From an uncultured Hyphomicrobiales bacterium (GTDB taxonomy: Bacteria > Pseudomonadota > Alphaproteobacteria > Rhizobiales > Devosiaceae), in contig CAIKKY010000015.1 in the NCBI GenBank assembly GCA_903828145.1, forward strand, positions 1 to 64,000: a stretch of 64,000 nucleotides of DNA. The letters run 5' to 3'. Positions within the stretch are counted from its first letter, which is position 1. The number at the start of each line of letters is the position of its first letter. The position numbers were made by a program, and so were the translations under genes. A model generated the notes under the pieces. It was not told the origin of the DNA and searched no databases. It worked only from the letters and a program-made list of their open reading frames with translations. Of this stretch, positions 7,993-16,726 are shown one piece after another.

Positions 7993-8541
7993 ATGGCAAG
8001 GCTTCGACTACCTCTTTTGGCGCTTATGGCGCTGGTGCTGCCGGTTTCGGCCTTTGATCAGGCCCAGGTGGATCAGTTTCAGGCCACCGGCGAATGCCGA
8101 GAGTGCGACCTTTCGGGCTATGAATTCCCCTATGGCGTCGGCCTTCGCGGCGCGGTGCTTGGGGGTGCCAATCTGCTCGGTGCATCGCTCGTGCGCGCCG
8201 ATCTGAGCGAAGCCGATCTGAGCGGAGCAACGCTACAGGGGGCAGACCTCAGCGGGGCATTTCTCTCGGGAGCGGACCTGCGGGAGGCAGGACTTGGCGC
8301 GGCCAATCTGCGGGGATCAAACCTGAGCGGTGCCGTGCTCTCTGGCGCTGACCTCAAGGGGGCGAACCTGAGTGGCGCCAATCTGCGCGGCGCTGACCTC
8401 AGCGGTGCTGATCTCGCCGGGGCCGATCTCACCGATGCGGACCTGCGCGGCGCAAACCTCACCCATGCCGATGTGACAGGTCTCGACTCCAGTCGGCTGA
8501 TTATTGACGACACCACGGCGGGCCTCGCCCCGGCCCGCTGA
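7993..8541 (+). CDS. Secreted pentapeptide-repeat protein
   Basis: The protein has 182 residues. A signal peptide (MARLRLPLLALMALVLPVSA) is followed by a short Cys-containing segment (GECRECDLSGYEF) and then about 20 consecutive A(D/N)LxG pentapeptides from residue 50 to 155 (ADLSGADLAGADL and similar). These fold as a right-handed quadrilateral beta-helix about five coils long. GAAGGAGAATCCATA places a good ribosome binding site before the ATG. Many secreted pentapeptide proteins of alphaproteobacteria share the CxxCDLSG cap. The role is unknown. Confidence 0.88.
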   Translation: MARLRLPLLALMALVLPVSAFDQAQVDQFQATGECRECDLSGYEFPYGVGLRGAVLGGANLLGASLVRADLSEADLSGATLQGADLSGAFLSGADLREAGLGAANLRGSNLSGAVLSGADLKGANLSGANLRGADLSGADLAGADLTDADLRGANLTHADVTGLDSSRLIIDDTTAGLAPAR

Positions 8542-8651
8542 CCCGGCGCAGCGGCCGTCCGGTTGACCGTCCGCCGCACGCGGTGTCAGATAGTCAAAGA
8601 CCCCCGGTGCCAAAAAGGCCGCTGGGGGCCAAGGGGGCATGAGGACAAAGG

Positions 8652-9137
8652 ATGAGCATGACAAAAAGGGCAGTGCTGGCGCTGCTCATGGCGGTATCGG
8701 TCGGGGCGAGCGGGGCTGCCGAACTGCCGGATATCGCTGCTGGCACCCCTTTTGCCACCAAGGGAAAATGGGAGGTGACGCGCCTTGGAGAAGGCTGCGC
8801 TGCGGTCTATCACTTTTCGCCCAAAGCCGAACTTTGGCTCTTTGGACCCTCGCCCGACACGATGATGGCCGGTATCGCGTTCCCGTCTGACGGAATGTCG
8901 GCCGATGGGGCCAAGTTTTCCATGATGCTCGAAGGGTCGAAGTTCGACAATTTGGCCCTCTTGGGTTCGGCCCATGGTCAGTCCGTTGTGGGGCTCATGG
9001 CCGGCCCTGAGTTTTTCGAGAAGCTGCGCTATACGCGCATGCTGAAGGTCATTGAAAACGGCTATCTCCGCGTCGGCATGCAGCTTTACCAGCAATTGTC
9101 TGCCCTCGACGAACTGGGCGCCTGCCTGACACGCTGA
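8652..9137 (+). CDS. Secreted protein of unknown function
   Basis: The protein has 161 residues. GAGG lies 7 bases before the ATG. A signal peptide (MTKRAVLALLMAVSVGASGAA) is followed by a soluble domain with two cysteines, EGCAAVYHF near residue 55 and GACLTR at the very end, probably disulfide-linked. The strand pattern (W.VTRLGEGC, ELWLFG, KFSMMLEGSKF, YLRVGMQL) is like that of the 5538 gene, but I cannot show homology by eye. It lies downstream of the pentapeptide gene with a 110-bp gap. Confidence 0.65.
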   Translation: MSMTKRAVLALLMAVSVGASGAAELPDIAAGTPFATKGKWEVTRLGEGCAAVYHFSPKAELWLFGPSPDTMMAGIAFPSDGMSADGAKFSMMLEGSKFDNLALLGSAHGQSVVGLMAGPEFFEKLRYTRMLKVIENGYLRVGMQLYQQLSALDELGACLTR

Positions 9138-9246
9138 AGGGTGCCGCGTGCGCGTTTGGCCCAGCGGGCCAGCGCGTCCTTGATCCGCGTCAAACCGCCC
9201 ATGGCTCCAGGTGCCATGCCTTTCGCCTGTTCAAGGGGAGGCGGGC

Positions 9247-9342
9247 ATGGATATTTTCTGGACTTTTGCGGGGATCGGCGTTCTCGTTCTGCTGGTGCTC
9301 GCGGGCGTCGCTCTGCTTGTGGCGGCGGGAAAGCGCAAATAG
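9247..9342 (+). CDS. 31-aa single-pass membrane microprotein
   Basis: This ORF is too short for the track. ATG 9247 is preceded by AAGGGGAGGCGGGC, a strong Shine-Dalgarno about 6 bases away. The product MDIFWTFAGIGVLVLLVLAGV... is one hydrophobic helix of about 22 residues ending in a positive tail (GKRK). That gives a clear N-out/C-in orientation typical of real small membrane proteins. No known family is recognised. It stands alone between the 8652 gene and the iolE-like gene. Confidence 0.6.
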   Translation: MDIFWTFAGIGVLVLLVLAGVALLVAAGKRK

Positions 9343-9452
9343 GCGGGGTTTGGTGCGCCTGCCCCGACAACGGGCCGTACACGGGCCATATTGCCTCGGG
9401 CGCGGGACGGCTTTAAAGCCCGTGTCCAGCGCTGCTCTTTGGAACCCGTGCC

Positions 9453-10349
9453 ATGATCCTGTTCGGAACTAACCCCATCGCCTGGTCAAATGACGACGAC
9501 TGGTCGCTCGGCGATCATTTATCGCTGGAGGATTGCCTCTCCGACTGCCGGACAATTGGGTTCGATGGGATCGAGAAGGGCCATAAGATGCCCGACGATG
9601 GCGTGGCGCTGAAGGCGAAGCTCGGCGACTATGGGCTCAAATTCGCAGCGGGCTGGTTTTCGACTCAGATCCTCGTCAATGATCTGGATACCGAACTGGC
9701 CCGGCTGAAAGCCTGGATCGATTTCACCAAGGCGGCCGGGGGTGATCACATCAACGCCTGCGAGTGTTCCAACACGGTGCATGGCAATGATCAGGTGCCG
9801 GTGAACAACCGACCCATCATGACCGATGCCGAGTGGGACCGCTTCTCACAAGGCTATGAAGCGCTTTCAGCCTTTGCGGCCAGCGAGGGCGTGCGGATGG
9901 GCTATCACCACCACATGGGCACCATCATTGAATCGCAGCCCGATATCGAGCGGTTCATGGCCATGGCCGGCCCCTTCACGGGGCTGCTGCTCGATACGGG
10001 GCACGCCACGTTCGGCGGCGGCGACGCCGTAGCGCTGGCGAAGAAATACATGGATCGGGTGACCCATATCCATTGCAAGAACATCCGTCCCGCCAGGATG
10101 GCCGAAGTGCGCGCCGAAAACCTGTCCTTCCTTGAAGGGGTGCGGCGCGGGGCCTTCACCGTGCCCGGCGATGCCGAGGGCTGTATTGATTTCGAGCCCG
10201 TGCTGCAGGTCGCCGCCGATGCGGGCTATGCCGGCTGGATCGTGATCGAGGCCGAGCAGGACAGCCTCAGATATGATCCGCTGACCTATCAGGGGCTGGG
10301 TCTGCGGACGCTGAAGGCGCTATCGGCCAAGGTTGGGCTCATAGGCTAG
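9453..10349 (+). CDS. iolE: Inosose dehydratase-like TIM-barrel enzyme (IolE family)
   Basis: The 298-aa xylose-isomerase-like TIM barrel is close to IolE, which dehydrates 2-keto-myo-inositol. Its opening FGTNPIAWSNDDDW is diagnostic of IolE. Further motifs are GFDGIEKGHK, NACECSNTVHG, GYHHHMGT, LLLDTGHATF, HIHCKNIR and the final metal-ligand strand WIVIEAEQD. The His/Asp/Glu residues form the divalent-metal site of the fold. No other iol genes (iolB, iolC, iolD, idhA) are in the window, so the substrate could be a different keto-polyol. The next gene encodes a glycoside-hydrolase-like protein. Confidence 0.85.
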   Translation: MILFGTNPIAWSNDDDWSLGDHLSLEDCLSDCRTIGFDGIEKGHKMPDDGVALKAKLGDYGLKFAAGWFSTQILVNDLDTELARLKAWIDFTKAAGGDHINACECSNTVHGNDQVPVNNRPIMTDAEWDRFSQGYEALSAFAASEGVRMGYHHHMGTIIESQPDIERFMAMAGPFTGLLLDTGHATFGGGDAVALAKKYMDRVTHIHCKNIRPARMAEVRAENLSFLEGVRRGAFTVPGDAEGCIDFEPVLQVAADAGYAGWIVIEAEQDSLRYDPLTYQGLGLRTLKALSAKVGLIG

Positions 10350-10508
10350 GCTGAACGGCGTCTGGGCGCGTTTACCGATCTCGGCCTATCCCATCCTGGG
10401 CCATAGTCTGGGCGTTCATTTTGCCGCGTGCCGGGGTGCTGGCAGAACGGCCAGGCCTCGACTATTCTTCGGCCTCCGCTTGGGGCCATCGAGGTGAGGG
10501 GGTGCGCG

Positions 10509-12158
10509 TTGCGCTATTTTTCGGACCGGGTTCTGGTTGAGGGCGCAGCGGCCGTTCCGCATGCGCTCCGCCGTTTGCGTGAAGCGTTTCCCGCTGTGGA
10601 CTGGCAGCCTCTTGCCGCAGAGGGCGGGGAGGGGCCGCGGCTGCGGCTCATCCCGTCGCCTACCCGGGCTGAGGGGAGCTATCGGATCACCGCGACCCAA
10701 AGCGGTATGCCGCAGGTGGACATCGAAGGCGGGCCGTTTTCGGGACTCATCTTTGGCGTAGAAGACCTAATCGCGCGGGGCGGCAGCCATCCGGGCCGGT
10801 TGCTGCTGCCCGAGCGCACCGTTGATGAAACGCCGGGGCTCACCTACCGCACGTTCTGGAACTGGGACCATTCCACCAATTGGGACCTCTCCCAGATCGG
10901 GATGCAGGAAATCGGGGTGTTCAACCCCTATGGCAAGCCGCCGGGCGGCTTCCTCAGTGATTTTTACCGCTGCGTGGATTTCTGTTCGAAGAACAAGATC
11001 GCTGCCGTGGTGATCTATGGCTTTTTGCGCGATACGCATGGCGGGGTTGAAGCGGCGCAGGCGCTGTGCCGCTATGCCACCGAACGCGGGGTGCGCATCC
11101 TGCCCGGCATTGCCATTGGCAGCTATGGCGGGGTGTATTGGGAGGGGAACAACCGGTTCAACCTTTCCACCTGGCTCAAAGCCCATCCGCAGCATGCGGC
11201 GACCTTCAACAAGCCGGTGGGGTTCCAGATCGTTGATCTGAAGTTCCCGCTCAATTTCCCGCCGTCAGATTACACCCGGTCGGCCTGTCCCTCGGCGCCC
11301 GAGACCATGGCGTGGATGGAAGAGGGAGTAGCCTGGCTCACCGAGACCTTTGATATCGGCGGGATCAATATCGAGGCCGGCGATTATGGCGTGTGCGATT
11401 GCGCCCGCTGTCGGGAGCGCCGCAATAATGAGGCCGAAGCGGCGCGTCGCGGCGATGTCTATGGCGACTACTGGAGCCATACCGATATGGCCGACAATTT
11501 CCCGCGGCTCTACCGCACGGCCAAGGCGCTGAAGCCTGATCTGTGGCTCTATTCGGAAATCCAGTGGGATAATCTGCTCGATCCGGTGGCGCATGAGGCG
11601 CAGCGGCGGTTGCCGAAGGGCGGAATTTACCAGCACACGACCAACCGCACCTATTGGGGCCGGCTCGAGCGCGAGTTGACCCGCGCCTATGTCGAGGGTC
11701 TGCCGACCCAGCCCAATGTGCTGCGCTGCCAGTTTGCCAGCCAGTGGAACGGCGATGAACGAACCGAACGCTATGCGCTTAACGCGCGGGTATTTGGCGA
11801 GATGTCGGCGCTTTGCCACAAGACCGGGCTCAAGGGGCTGACTGTGTGGGGCGAGCCCTCGCCCTACCACGCCACGGTCGAGATGAGCTATCTTGCCTTT
11901 GCCCGCTTTGGCTGGACCCCTGAACTTCGGTGGGATGATTTCGTGGCCGACGACATGGGGCCGCTGCTGGGCGGGGCCGACGCGGCGGCGGAGTTTGTGG
12001 CCATTGCCGAGACGCTCGATGGCGCTCAGGTCATGGACCCGGACCACCTACGCGCGCTCAAGATCCGCACGGCCGCGCACCGGGCCGACACGGAAGCCGG
12101 TCGGCGCTGGCTGAGCCTTGAGGACCAGATCGCGCGGAGACTCTATATGGGTGCGTAA
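10509..12158 (+). CDS. Glycoside-hydrolase-like TIM-barrel protein with CxCxxC cluster
   Basis: I place the start at TTG 10509 because GAGGGGG lies 6 bases upstream and no domain is lost; the ORF is open to a GTG at 10428. The 549-aa protein has an N-terminal alpha/beta domain like the one preceding the barrels of GH20, GH67 and GH84 enzymes (residues 1-105). A TIM barrel follows with YRTFWNWDHSTNWDL, GVRILPGIAIGSYGG, INIEAGDYGVCDCARCRERR, LYSEIQWDN and LTVWGEPSPYH. The CDCARC triad near an acidic loop recurs in uncharacterised barrels of the DUF4838/GH-related group. No signal peptide is present, so it acts in the cytoplasm. Substrate unknown; the IolE-like neighbour suggests polyol or uronate metabolism (inference). 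Confidence 0.6.
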   Translation: MRYFSDRVLVEGAAAVPHALRRLREAFPAVDWQPLAAEGGEGPRLRLIPSPTRAEGSYRITATQSGMPQVDIEGGPFSGLIFGVEDLIARGGSHPGRLLLPERTVDETPGLTYRTFWNWDHSTNWDLSQIGMQEIGVFNPYGKPPGGFLSDFYRCVDFCSKNKIAAVVIYGFLRDTHGGVEAAQALCRYATERGVRILPGIAIGSYGGVYWEGNNRFNLSTWLKAHPQHAATFNKPVGFQIVDLKFPLNFPPSDYTRSACPSAPETMAWMEEGVAWLTETFDIGGINIEAGDYGVCDCARCRERRNNEAEAARRGDVYGDYWSHTDMADNFPRLYRTAKALKPDLWLYSEIQWDNLLDPVAHEAQRRLPKGGIYQHTTNRTYWGRLERELTRAYVEGLPTQPNVLRCQFASQWNGDERTERYALNARVFGEMSALCHKTGLKGLTVWGEPSPYHATVEMSYLAFARFGWTPELRWDDFVADDMGPLLGGADAAAEFVAIAETLDGAQVMDPDHLRALKIRTAAHRADTEAGRRWLSLEDQIARRLYMGA

Positions 12159-12408
12159 GGCGACCTGGCGGCGCGGGGCCTGCCTAATCGCCAATCCGGC
12201 GCACAGCGATAGTTGCGCGTCTATTGGGGCTCTTCAGACTGTTGGCCCCGGGACTAGGTTGATCTCGGCGCGATCGAGGTCAGCACGCCGCTGGTGACTG
12301 ATCATGCCACAGCCGATGGCTACAATAAACACTTTGCCGGCCCGGTTTTCCTCGGGAGCCGAAACCTATACAAGCGTCGCTCAAGATTTAATGGGCGGAA
12401 TTCCATCG

Positions 12409-13875
12409 ATGGCGGAAAATTGGCCGACCGACGCCGATCTGGTCGCACGGCTGAGCGCCGGGGCGTCACGGGTGCGGATTGCTGTTGTTGGCGACGTCAT
12501 GCTGGACCGCTTCACCGACGGTGCAGTGCATGCCCGTGAGGCCGATAGCACTGCGCCTGTGCTCGTTCACGCGACGATTCATGATGCTGCGGGCGGCGCG
12601 GCAAATGTGGCACTCAATGCGGCAGCCCTGGGGGCTGAGGTTCAGCTTGTCGGTCTGGTGGGGGCTGATGAGGCCGGGGTGGCGCTTGGAGCCCTGATTG
12701 CGGCGCACGGGGTAAAGGCGGCGGAGCTGATTGCGGAGGCTGACCGGCCGACGACGGTGAAACACCGTTTCCGCGATCAGGGCAGAACGCTGCTGCGGGT
12801 TGATCGCGAAAGCCGTGTTTCGCCGGATGGCGCGACGGACTTCCGGCTTGAGGCCGCGGCGCTGGCTGCGCTCGGGTCATCTGATGTTCTGGTTCTGTCT
12901 GATTATGTGAAGGGCGTGCTCGGCCCTGGTCTCGCAGCGCGCCTTGTCCGGGAAGCGCGCCAACGCGGGGTGCCGGTGCTGGTCGATACGAAAGCCGCGA
13001 GCCCTGAGGGTTTTGCTGGGGCGACCTGTCTGACGCCCAATGAGCAGGAATTGCAGCGGCTAACCGGGTGTGGTGAGGGCGACCAGGCCTTGGCCGAGGG
13101 GGCGCGCGCACTCCGAGTCCGGCTGGGGGTCGAGGCGGTGATTGTGACCCTCGGGGCACGCGGTGCGGCGCTGTTTGCGGCTGGGATGGAGCACCGCCTG
13201 GGGGCAGGCAGCGGCGGACTGACGGTTGATCCGAGCGGGGCGGGGGACAGTTTTCTCGCGGCTGTTGCCGTGGGCCTGGGCCGCGGCCTGCCACTGGTTG
13301 ACGCGGCGCGTCTTGGACATCTGGCGGGTCGACAGGCGAGCATGCGATCGGGCACCAGCATTGTCGGGATTGATGATCTGCTGTCTGCTCCGGATGAGGT
13401 GGTCAACGGGACGGGGGATGACGAAACCTTGCGCGCCGTTGCGGGCTGGCGGCGGGCGGGTCTCAGGATCGGGTTCACCAATGGCTGTTTTGACCTGCTA
13501 CATGCCGGGCATGTGCATCTGTTGGCGGAGGCGCGGGCCGCCTGCGATCGGCTGATCGTGGGTGTCAACACCGATGGGTCGGTGCGTGGCCTGAAGGGGC
13601 CGGGCCGACCCGTTCATCGGCTCGAGCACCGGATGGCGGTGCTTGCTGCGCTGCGGGCTGTGGACCATGTCGTTGCCTTTTCAGAGTCAACGCCGCTTCG
13701 GCTCATTGAGGCGATCCGGCCCGATGTGCTGATCAAGGGCAGCGACTACCGGATCGACCAGGTTGTGGGCGCGCCGCTGGTTGCGGCCTATGGTGGGCGG
13801 GTGCTGCTCGTCGATCTCGTGGCCGACCTCAGCACGAGCGCCAGTCTGGCGCATGCAGAAAGTGGGGCCGCATGA
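12409..13875 (+). CDS. hldE: Bifunctional heptose-7-phosphate kinase / heptose-1-phosphate adenylyltransferase
   Basis: HldE makes D-glycero-D-manno-heptose-1,7-bisphosphate and later ADP-heptose for LPS or capsule. ATG 12409 (MAENWPTDADL) gives 488 residues, near the usual 475; the ORF is open to 12304. Residues 20-320 are the PfkB kinase (VVGDVMLDRF, GGAANVALN, catalytic GAGDSF near 276). Residues 350-488 are the cytidylyltransferase-fold domain (TNGCFDLLHAGHVHLL near 355, GVNTDGSV, VLIKGSDY). gmhA overlaps its stop by 4 bases and gmhB follows in the same way, giving three enzymes of one pathway in an operon. The epimerase HldD is not in the window. Confidence 0.95.
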   Translation: MAENWPTDADLVARLSAGASRVRIAVVGDVMLDRFTDGAVHAREADSTAPVLVHATIHDAAGGAANVALNAAALGAEVQLVGLVGADEAGVALGALIAAHGVKAAELIAEADRPTTVKHRFRDQGRTLLRVDRESRVSPDGATDFRLEAAALAALGSSDVLVLSDYVKGVLGPGLAARLVREARQRGVPVLVDTKAASPEGFAGATCLTPNEQELQRLTGCGEGDQALAEGARALRVRLGVEAVIVTLGARGAALFAAGMEHRLGAGSGGLTVDPSGAGDSFLAAVAVGLGRGLPLVDAARLGHLAGRQASMRSGTSIVGIDDLLSAPDEVVNGTGDDETLRAVAGWRRAGLRIGFTNGCFDLLHAGHVHLLAEARAACDRLIVGVNTDGSVRGLKGPGRPVHRLEHRMAVLAALRAVDHVVAFSESTPLRLIEAIRPDVLIKGSDYRIDQVVGAPLVAAYGGRVLLVDLVADLSTSASLAHAESGAA

Positions 13876-14453
13876 GTTTTCACGATCATCTTGAGCGTAG
13901 GCAGGCGCTGCTGCGGGGGCTCGATGCGGCGGCGCTTCAGGCGAGACTTGAGCGGGCCGTTTTGATGCTCGTCGCGGCGGCGCGGGCGCGCTTGCCGATA
14001 CTCGTCTGCGGCAATGGCGGCTCGGCAGCGGATGCCCAGCATATTGTTGCGGAACTCGTCGGCCAGTTTAGTGCGCCCCGCGTGGCGCTTGATGTCCGCG
14101 CACTGGCGGCCGATCCAGCGCTTTTGACGGCGCTCGCTAATGATTTTGGCTATGCCGAGGTGTTTACTCGACAAGTTGAAGCTTATGGTCGGCCCGGTGG
14201 GCTCCTGTTGGCGCTCTCGACGAGTGGGCAGTCCGTATCAGTCCTGCGCGCTGCGGAGGCGGCCCGGCGCTGCGGCATGCAGGTCATTGCGTTCACGGGC
14301 GCGACCGGTGGCGGGCTGGCTGACTTGGCCGATATCAGCTTGCTCGTGCCTGCCACCGAAGCGGCGCTCGTGCAGGAGGGCCATGCGGCCCTTTATCACT
14401 ACCTTTGTGCGCGGATCGACGCCGCCTTTTCGTCGGATGCGACGAGCGCATGA
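13872..14453 (+). CDS. gmhA: Sedoheptulose-7-phosphate isomerase
   Basis: The protein has 193 residues, a single SIS domain as in GmhA. It converts sedoheptulose-7-phosphate to D-glycero-D-manno-heptose-7-phosphate, the first step of ADP-heptose synthesis. Motifs are CGNGGSAADAQHIVAEL (residues 49-65), LLALSTSGQSVSVLRA for phosphate binding, and EGHAALYHYLC with the conserved C-terminal His region. The start ATG overlaps the hldE stop (ATGA) and its own stop overlaps gmhB, so all three are translationally coupled. Confidence 0.95.
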   Translation: MSFHDHLERRQALLRGLDAAALQARLERAVLMLVAAARARLPILVCGNGGSAADAQHIVAELVGQFSAPRVALDVRALAADPALLTALANDFGYAEVFTRQVEAYGRPGGLLLALSTSGQSVSVLRAAEAARRCGMQVIAFTGATGGGLADLADISLLVPATEAALVQEGHAALYHYLCARIDAAFSSDATSA

Positions 14454-15016
14454 CCGGGCTCGTCGATCCGGGCCTGCATGTGTGGCAGGGGGATATTGAC
14501 TCGCTTGCCCGGCCCGGCCCGGCGTTGTTTCTCGATCGGGACGGCACGCTTATGCTCGATACGGGCTATCCCCGCTACCCCGACGAGGTGAGCATTTTAA
14601 CCCCCGGACTTCCAACGCTGCGCCTTGCCCTGAGCCTGGGGCTGCCGCTGGTGGTGGTGACCAATCAATCCGGCATCGCGCGCGGGCTATTGACCTGGTC
14701 GGATTACGAGGCGGTTTCGGCTCAGCTTCGCGACGATCTGAGCGCTGTGGGGGTTCGTCTCGCCCTGATGATTGCCTGTGCGTGGCACCCGGAAAGTCAG
14801 GCGGGCCTGGCCCATCCCGATCCGCCGATGCGAAAGCCAAACCCCGGCATGTTCCAGCTTGCCGCGCAGCGGCTGAATATTGACCTCAGCCAGTCGCTGA
14901 TGCTGGGGGATCAGCCCAGCGACCTGCAGGCCGGGCAGGCGGCGGGGCTCAAAGCAGGCTTTCTGGTAGGCGACTGGGACCGGCTGTCGGCCGCGGTTGC
15001 CGCCGCCGCCCGGTAA
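14450..15016 (+). CDS. gmhB: D-glycero-D-manno-heptose-1,7-bisphosphate 7-phosphatase
   Basis: HAD-family phosphatase of 188 residues; ATG 14450 overlaps the gmhA stop. It shows the four HAD motifs: FLDRDGTLMLDTGY (nucleophile Asp), VVTNQSGIARG, RKPNPGMF and LGDQPSDLQAG. In canonical GmhB a zinc loop C.H...C.C precedes the RKP motif. Here it reads CAWHPESQAGLAHPDPPMRKP, so the first Cys and His are kept but the two later cysteines are gone. Zinc binding is probably weakened or lost. It completes the hldE-gmhA-gmhB operon and converges on the sulfotransferase gene. Confidence 0.9.
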   Translation: MTGLVDPGLHVWQGDIDSLARPGPALFLDRDGTLMLDTGYPRYPDEVSILTPGLPTLRLALSLGLPLVVVTNQSGIARGLLTWSDYEAVSAQLRDDLSAVGVRLALMIACAWHPESQAGLAHPDPPMRKPNPGMFQLAAQRLNIDLSQSLMLGDQPSDLQAGQAAGLKAGFLVGDWDRLSAAVAAAAR

Positions 15017-15054
15017 CGCAGACGGTCGGTGCCACAATCCGCTGGACCTGATGA

Positions 15055-15966
15055 TCAAGGGCCCGGAGGGGTGTTGGACTTTACATAGCCAAGCTCGACA
15101 AGCAGAGGCCGAAGGCGTGCGGTTACCCGCCAGACGGTGATCGGATTTCGTCGCCTGAACTGGCCCACCCGCGTTAGGCTGATACTCGACCGGATGAGGG
15201 CCAGTGCGGATAGCTCGGGGGCTAGGCCTGCAAACGCAAGGAGATCGGCACAGGTTTCATCAAACGCGGTGCAGAGGCTTTCATAGCGCAGTTCATGGTA
15301 GCGCGCGCCCAGCATGGCTCCAAAGCGCCGACCAACAGTAACGCTGTTGTGCCAGTGTTGCGCGTTATAAAGATGCGGCCAACGCTGATAGACTGGTCCG
15401 CTGCACCGCCCGAAGAGCAGGCCATTCCAGAATCCAATACCCACAGCATTCACATAGACTTTCTGCCAGAACGGATCACGCGGGGCCACGTGATTGCTGA
15501 ACGCTACATCGCGACCATCGCGGATCATGTGCACAAAGCGGGCTGCCGGAAAGAGCACGGCGAGAACCGGTACGATATAAACCGTCTCGCAAAGCTTCCA
15601 CCCCCAAGGCCCGCCGCGATAGTCGCGCATATGGCCAATAAGGGCCTCGGCGGCTGCGGTGGTGATCTCCTGTTCGAGCGCGCCATCGGCGCCAAGTCGC
15701 CAGAATTCTGGGTAGAGGCGCCGGACGCTTAACTTTACAAAAGGCAGGAGTTCAACAGAATCGCCCGACTCGTTGCAGCCCGACCCCATGAACACTCCAG
15801 CGGCCCCGAGTACGCGGGCGAGAAGCCGGCTTCCGGAGTGCGATTTGTTGAAGGCGATGATCGGCGGGGGCAGGGCCGTCAGCACCTCGGCCAGCGCGCT
15901 GATCGAGCGGGCACTTCGCATGGCGCCCAATAGGGCCGGGGTCATCGGTGAGGGCTCGGGGCGCAT
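15055..15966 (-). CDS. Sulfotransferase-family protein
   Basis: The ORF runs to 16350, but homology begins after the ATG at 15966 (MRPEPSPMTPAL), giving 303 residues. Near residue 40, FNKSHSGSRLLARVL is a variant of the PAPS 5'-phosphosulfate loop. Further on, GWKLCETVYIVPVLAVLFP and FVHMIRDGRDVAFS match the 3'-phosphate motif of P-loop sulfotransferases. Such enzymes transfer sulfate from PAPS to a sugar or lipid acceptor. Sitting between heptose and CapK-like genes, the acceptor may be a cell-surface glycan (inference). No signal peptide is seen. Confidence 0.8.
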   Translation of the reverse strand: MRPEPSPMTPALLGAMRSARSISALAEVLTALPPPIIAFNKSHSGSRLLARVLGAAGVFMGSGCNESGDSVELLPFVKLSVRRLYPEFWRLGADGALEQEITTAAAEALIGHMRDYRGGPWGWKLCETVYIVPVLAVLFPAARFVHMIRDGRDVAFSNHVAPRDPFWQKVYVNAVGIGFWNGLLFGRCSGPVYQRWPHLYNAQHWHNSVTVGRRFGAMLGARYHELRYESLCTAFDETCADLLAFAGLAPELSALALIRSSISLTRVGQFRRRNPITVWRVTARLRPLLVELGYVKSNTPPGP

Positions 15967-16726
15967 CAGACATCGTCCAGGGGTTGGGTTTAGCAGCGTG
16001 TCGAGACGCAGATCCTTATTAAGCTGCGCGCTGTGTCCGACCGGATAGGACCGGGCTTGGTCCCTTCGGTTTAGGCCTCTTTGCACCACGGTCTTTGAAG
16101 CGCTTTCGATCATGCGAATGTTCGACCGTGGACCCTTTTTTTCGACGGGCCCGTTGGATGCGGCAAGCCCAACTTGCTCGAAAATGGTAGCGATGCGGCG
16201 CGTTAGGGGCTGCGACAGCGTGTTGGGCGTGTCACGCCCTTGACCAAGCGCTTGAGCGAGAGCGGGCCGCGACCGGCGCTGTCGGTCGGATTGCTGAAGA
16301 CGGGGGCAGAGGGGGATTGCGCCCAACGCCACCAAACCGGTGCAGATCATGCTGCCGCGGTTCTCGGAATTCCTTGCAGCAACCGGCGCGGGTGGGCCGT
16401 GCTACCCCCGAAAGGCTGAGCTGAGGCACGGTTCCCCGAAATCAAGAAAGGCGCGGGTCCGGGGCGGCATGTGGCCGCTCACAGGGTGAATGAGGTGGAC
16501 CGCCCCAATCTGATCGAATTCTCAAGCTTTGCAGTTGCTCAAGACCGTTTCACCTCGAGTGCCGACCAGGCCGCCATTGTGCTCCGCGCCGCCGGGCAAG
16601 GCGGGTCCCCCGGTCCGGTGTGGCCCCGAGGCAGCTCTCACGTCCCTTGCCACCCGGGTGCCCGCTGAGGCATCTGGGGGGCAAGCCGTCTTCCTCGGGG
16701 GGGGACGGCGTTTGGAGGCCCTGAGC
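15967..16726. other. Long intergenic region between divergent glycan genes
   Basis: About 760 bases separate the sulfotransferase (minus) and the CapK-like gene (plus). The open frames across it are extensions of the two flanking genes or arginine/proline-rich shadows with no domain. I see no RNA gene or repeat. It presumably holds both promoters. Confidence 0.5.

Noticed and set aside
8130-8579. 149-aa Arg/Ser/Ala-rich minus ORF
   Set aside because: Shadow of the pentapeptide repeats on the opposite strand.
15967-16350. N-terminal 128 codons of the long sulfotransferase ORF
   Set aside because: Not similar to sulfotransferases and without a start signal; family homology begins after 15966.
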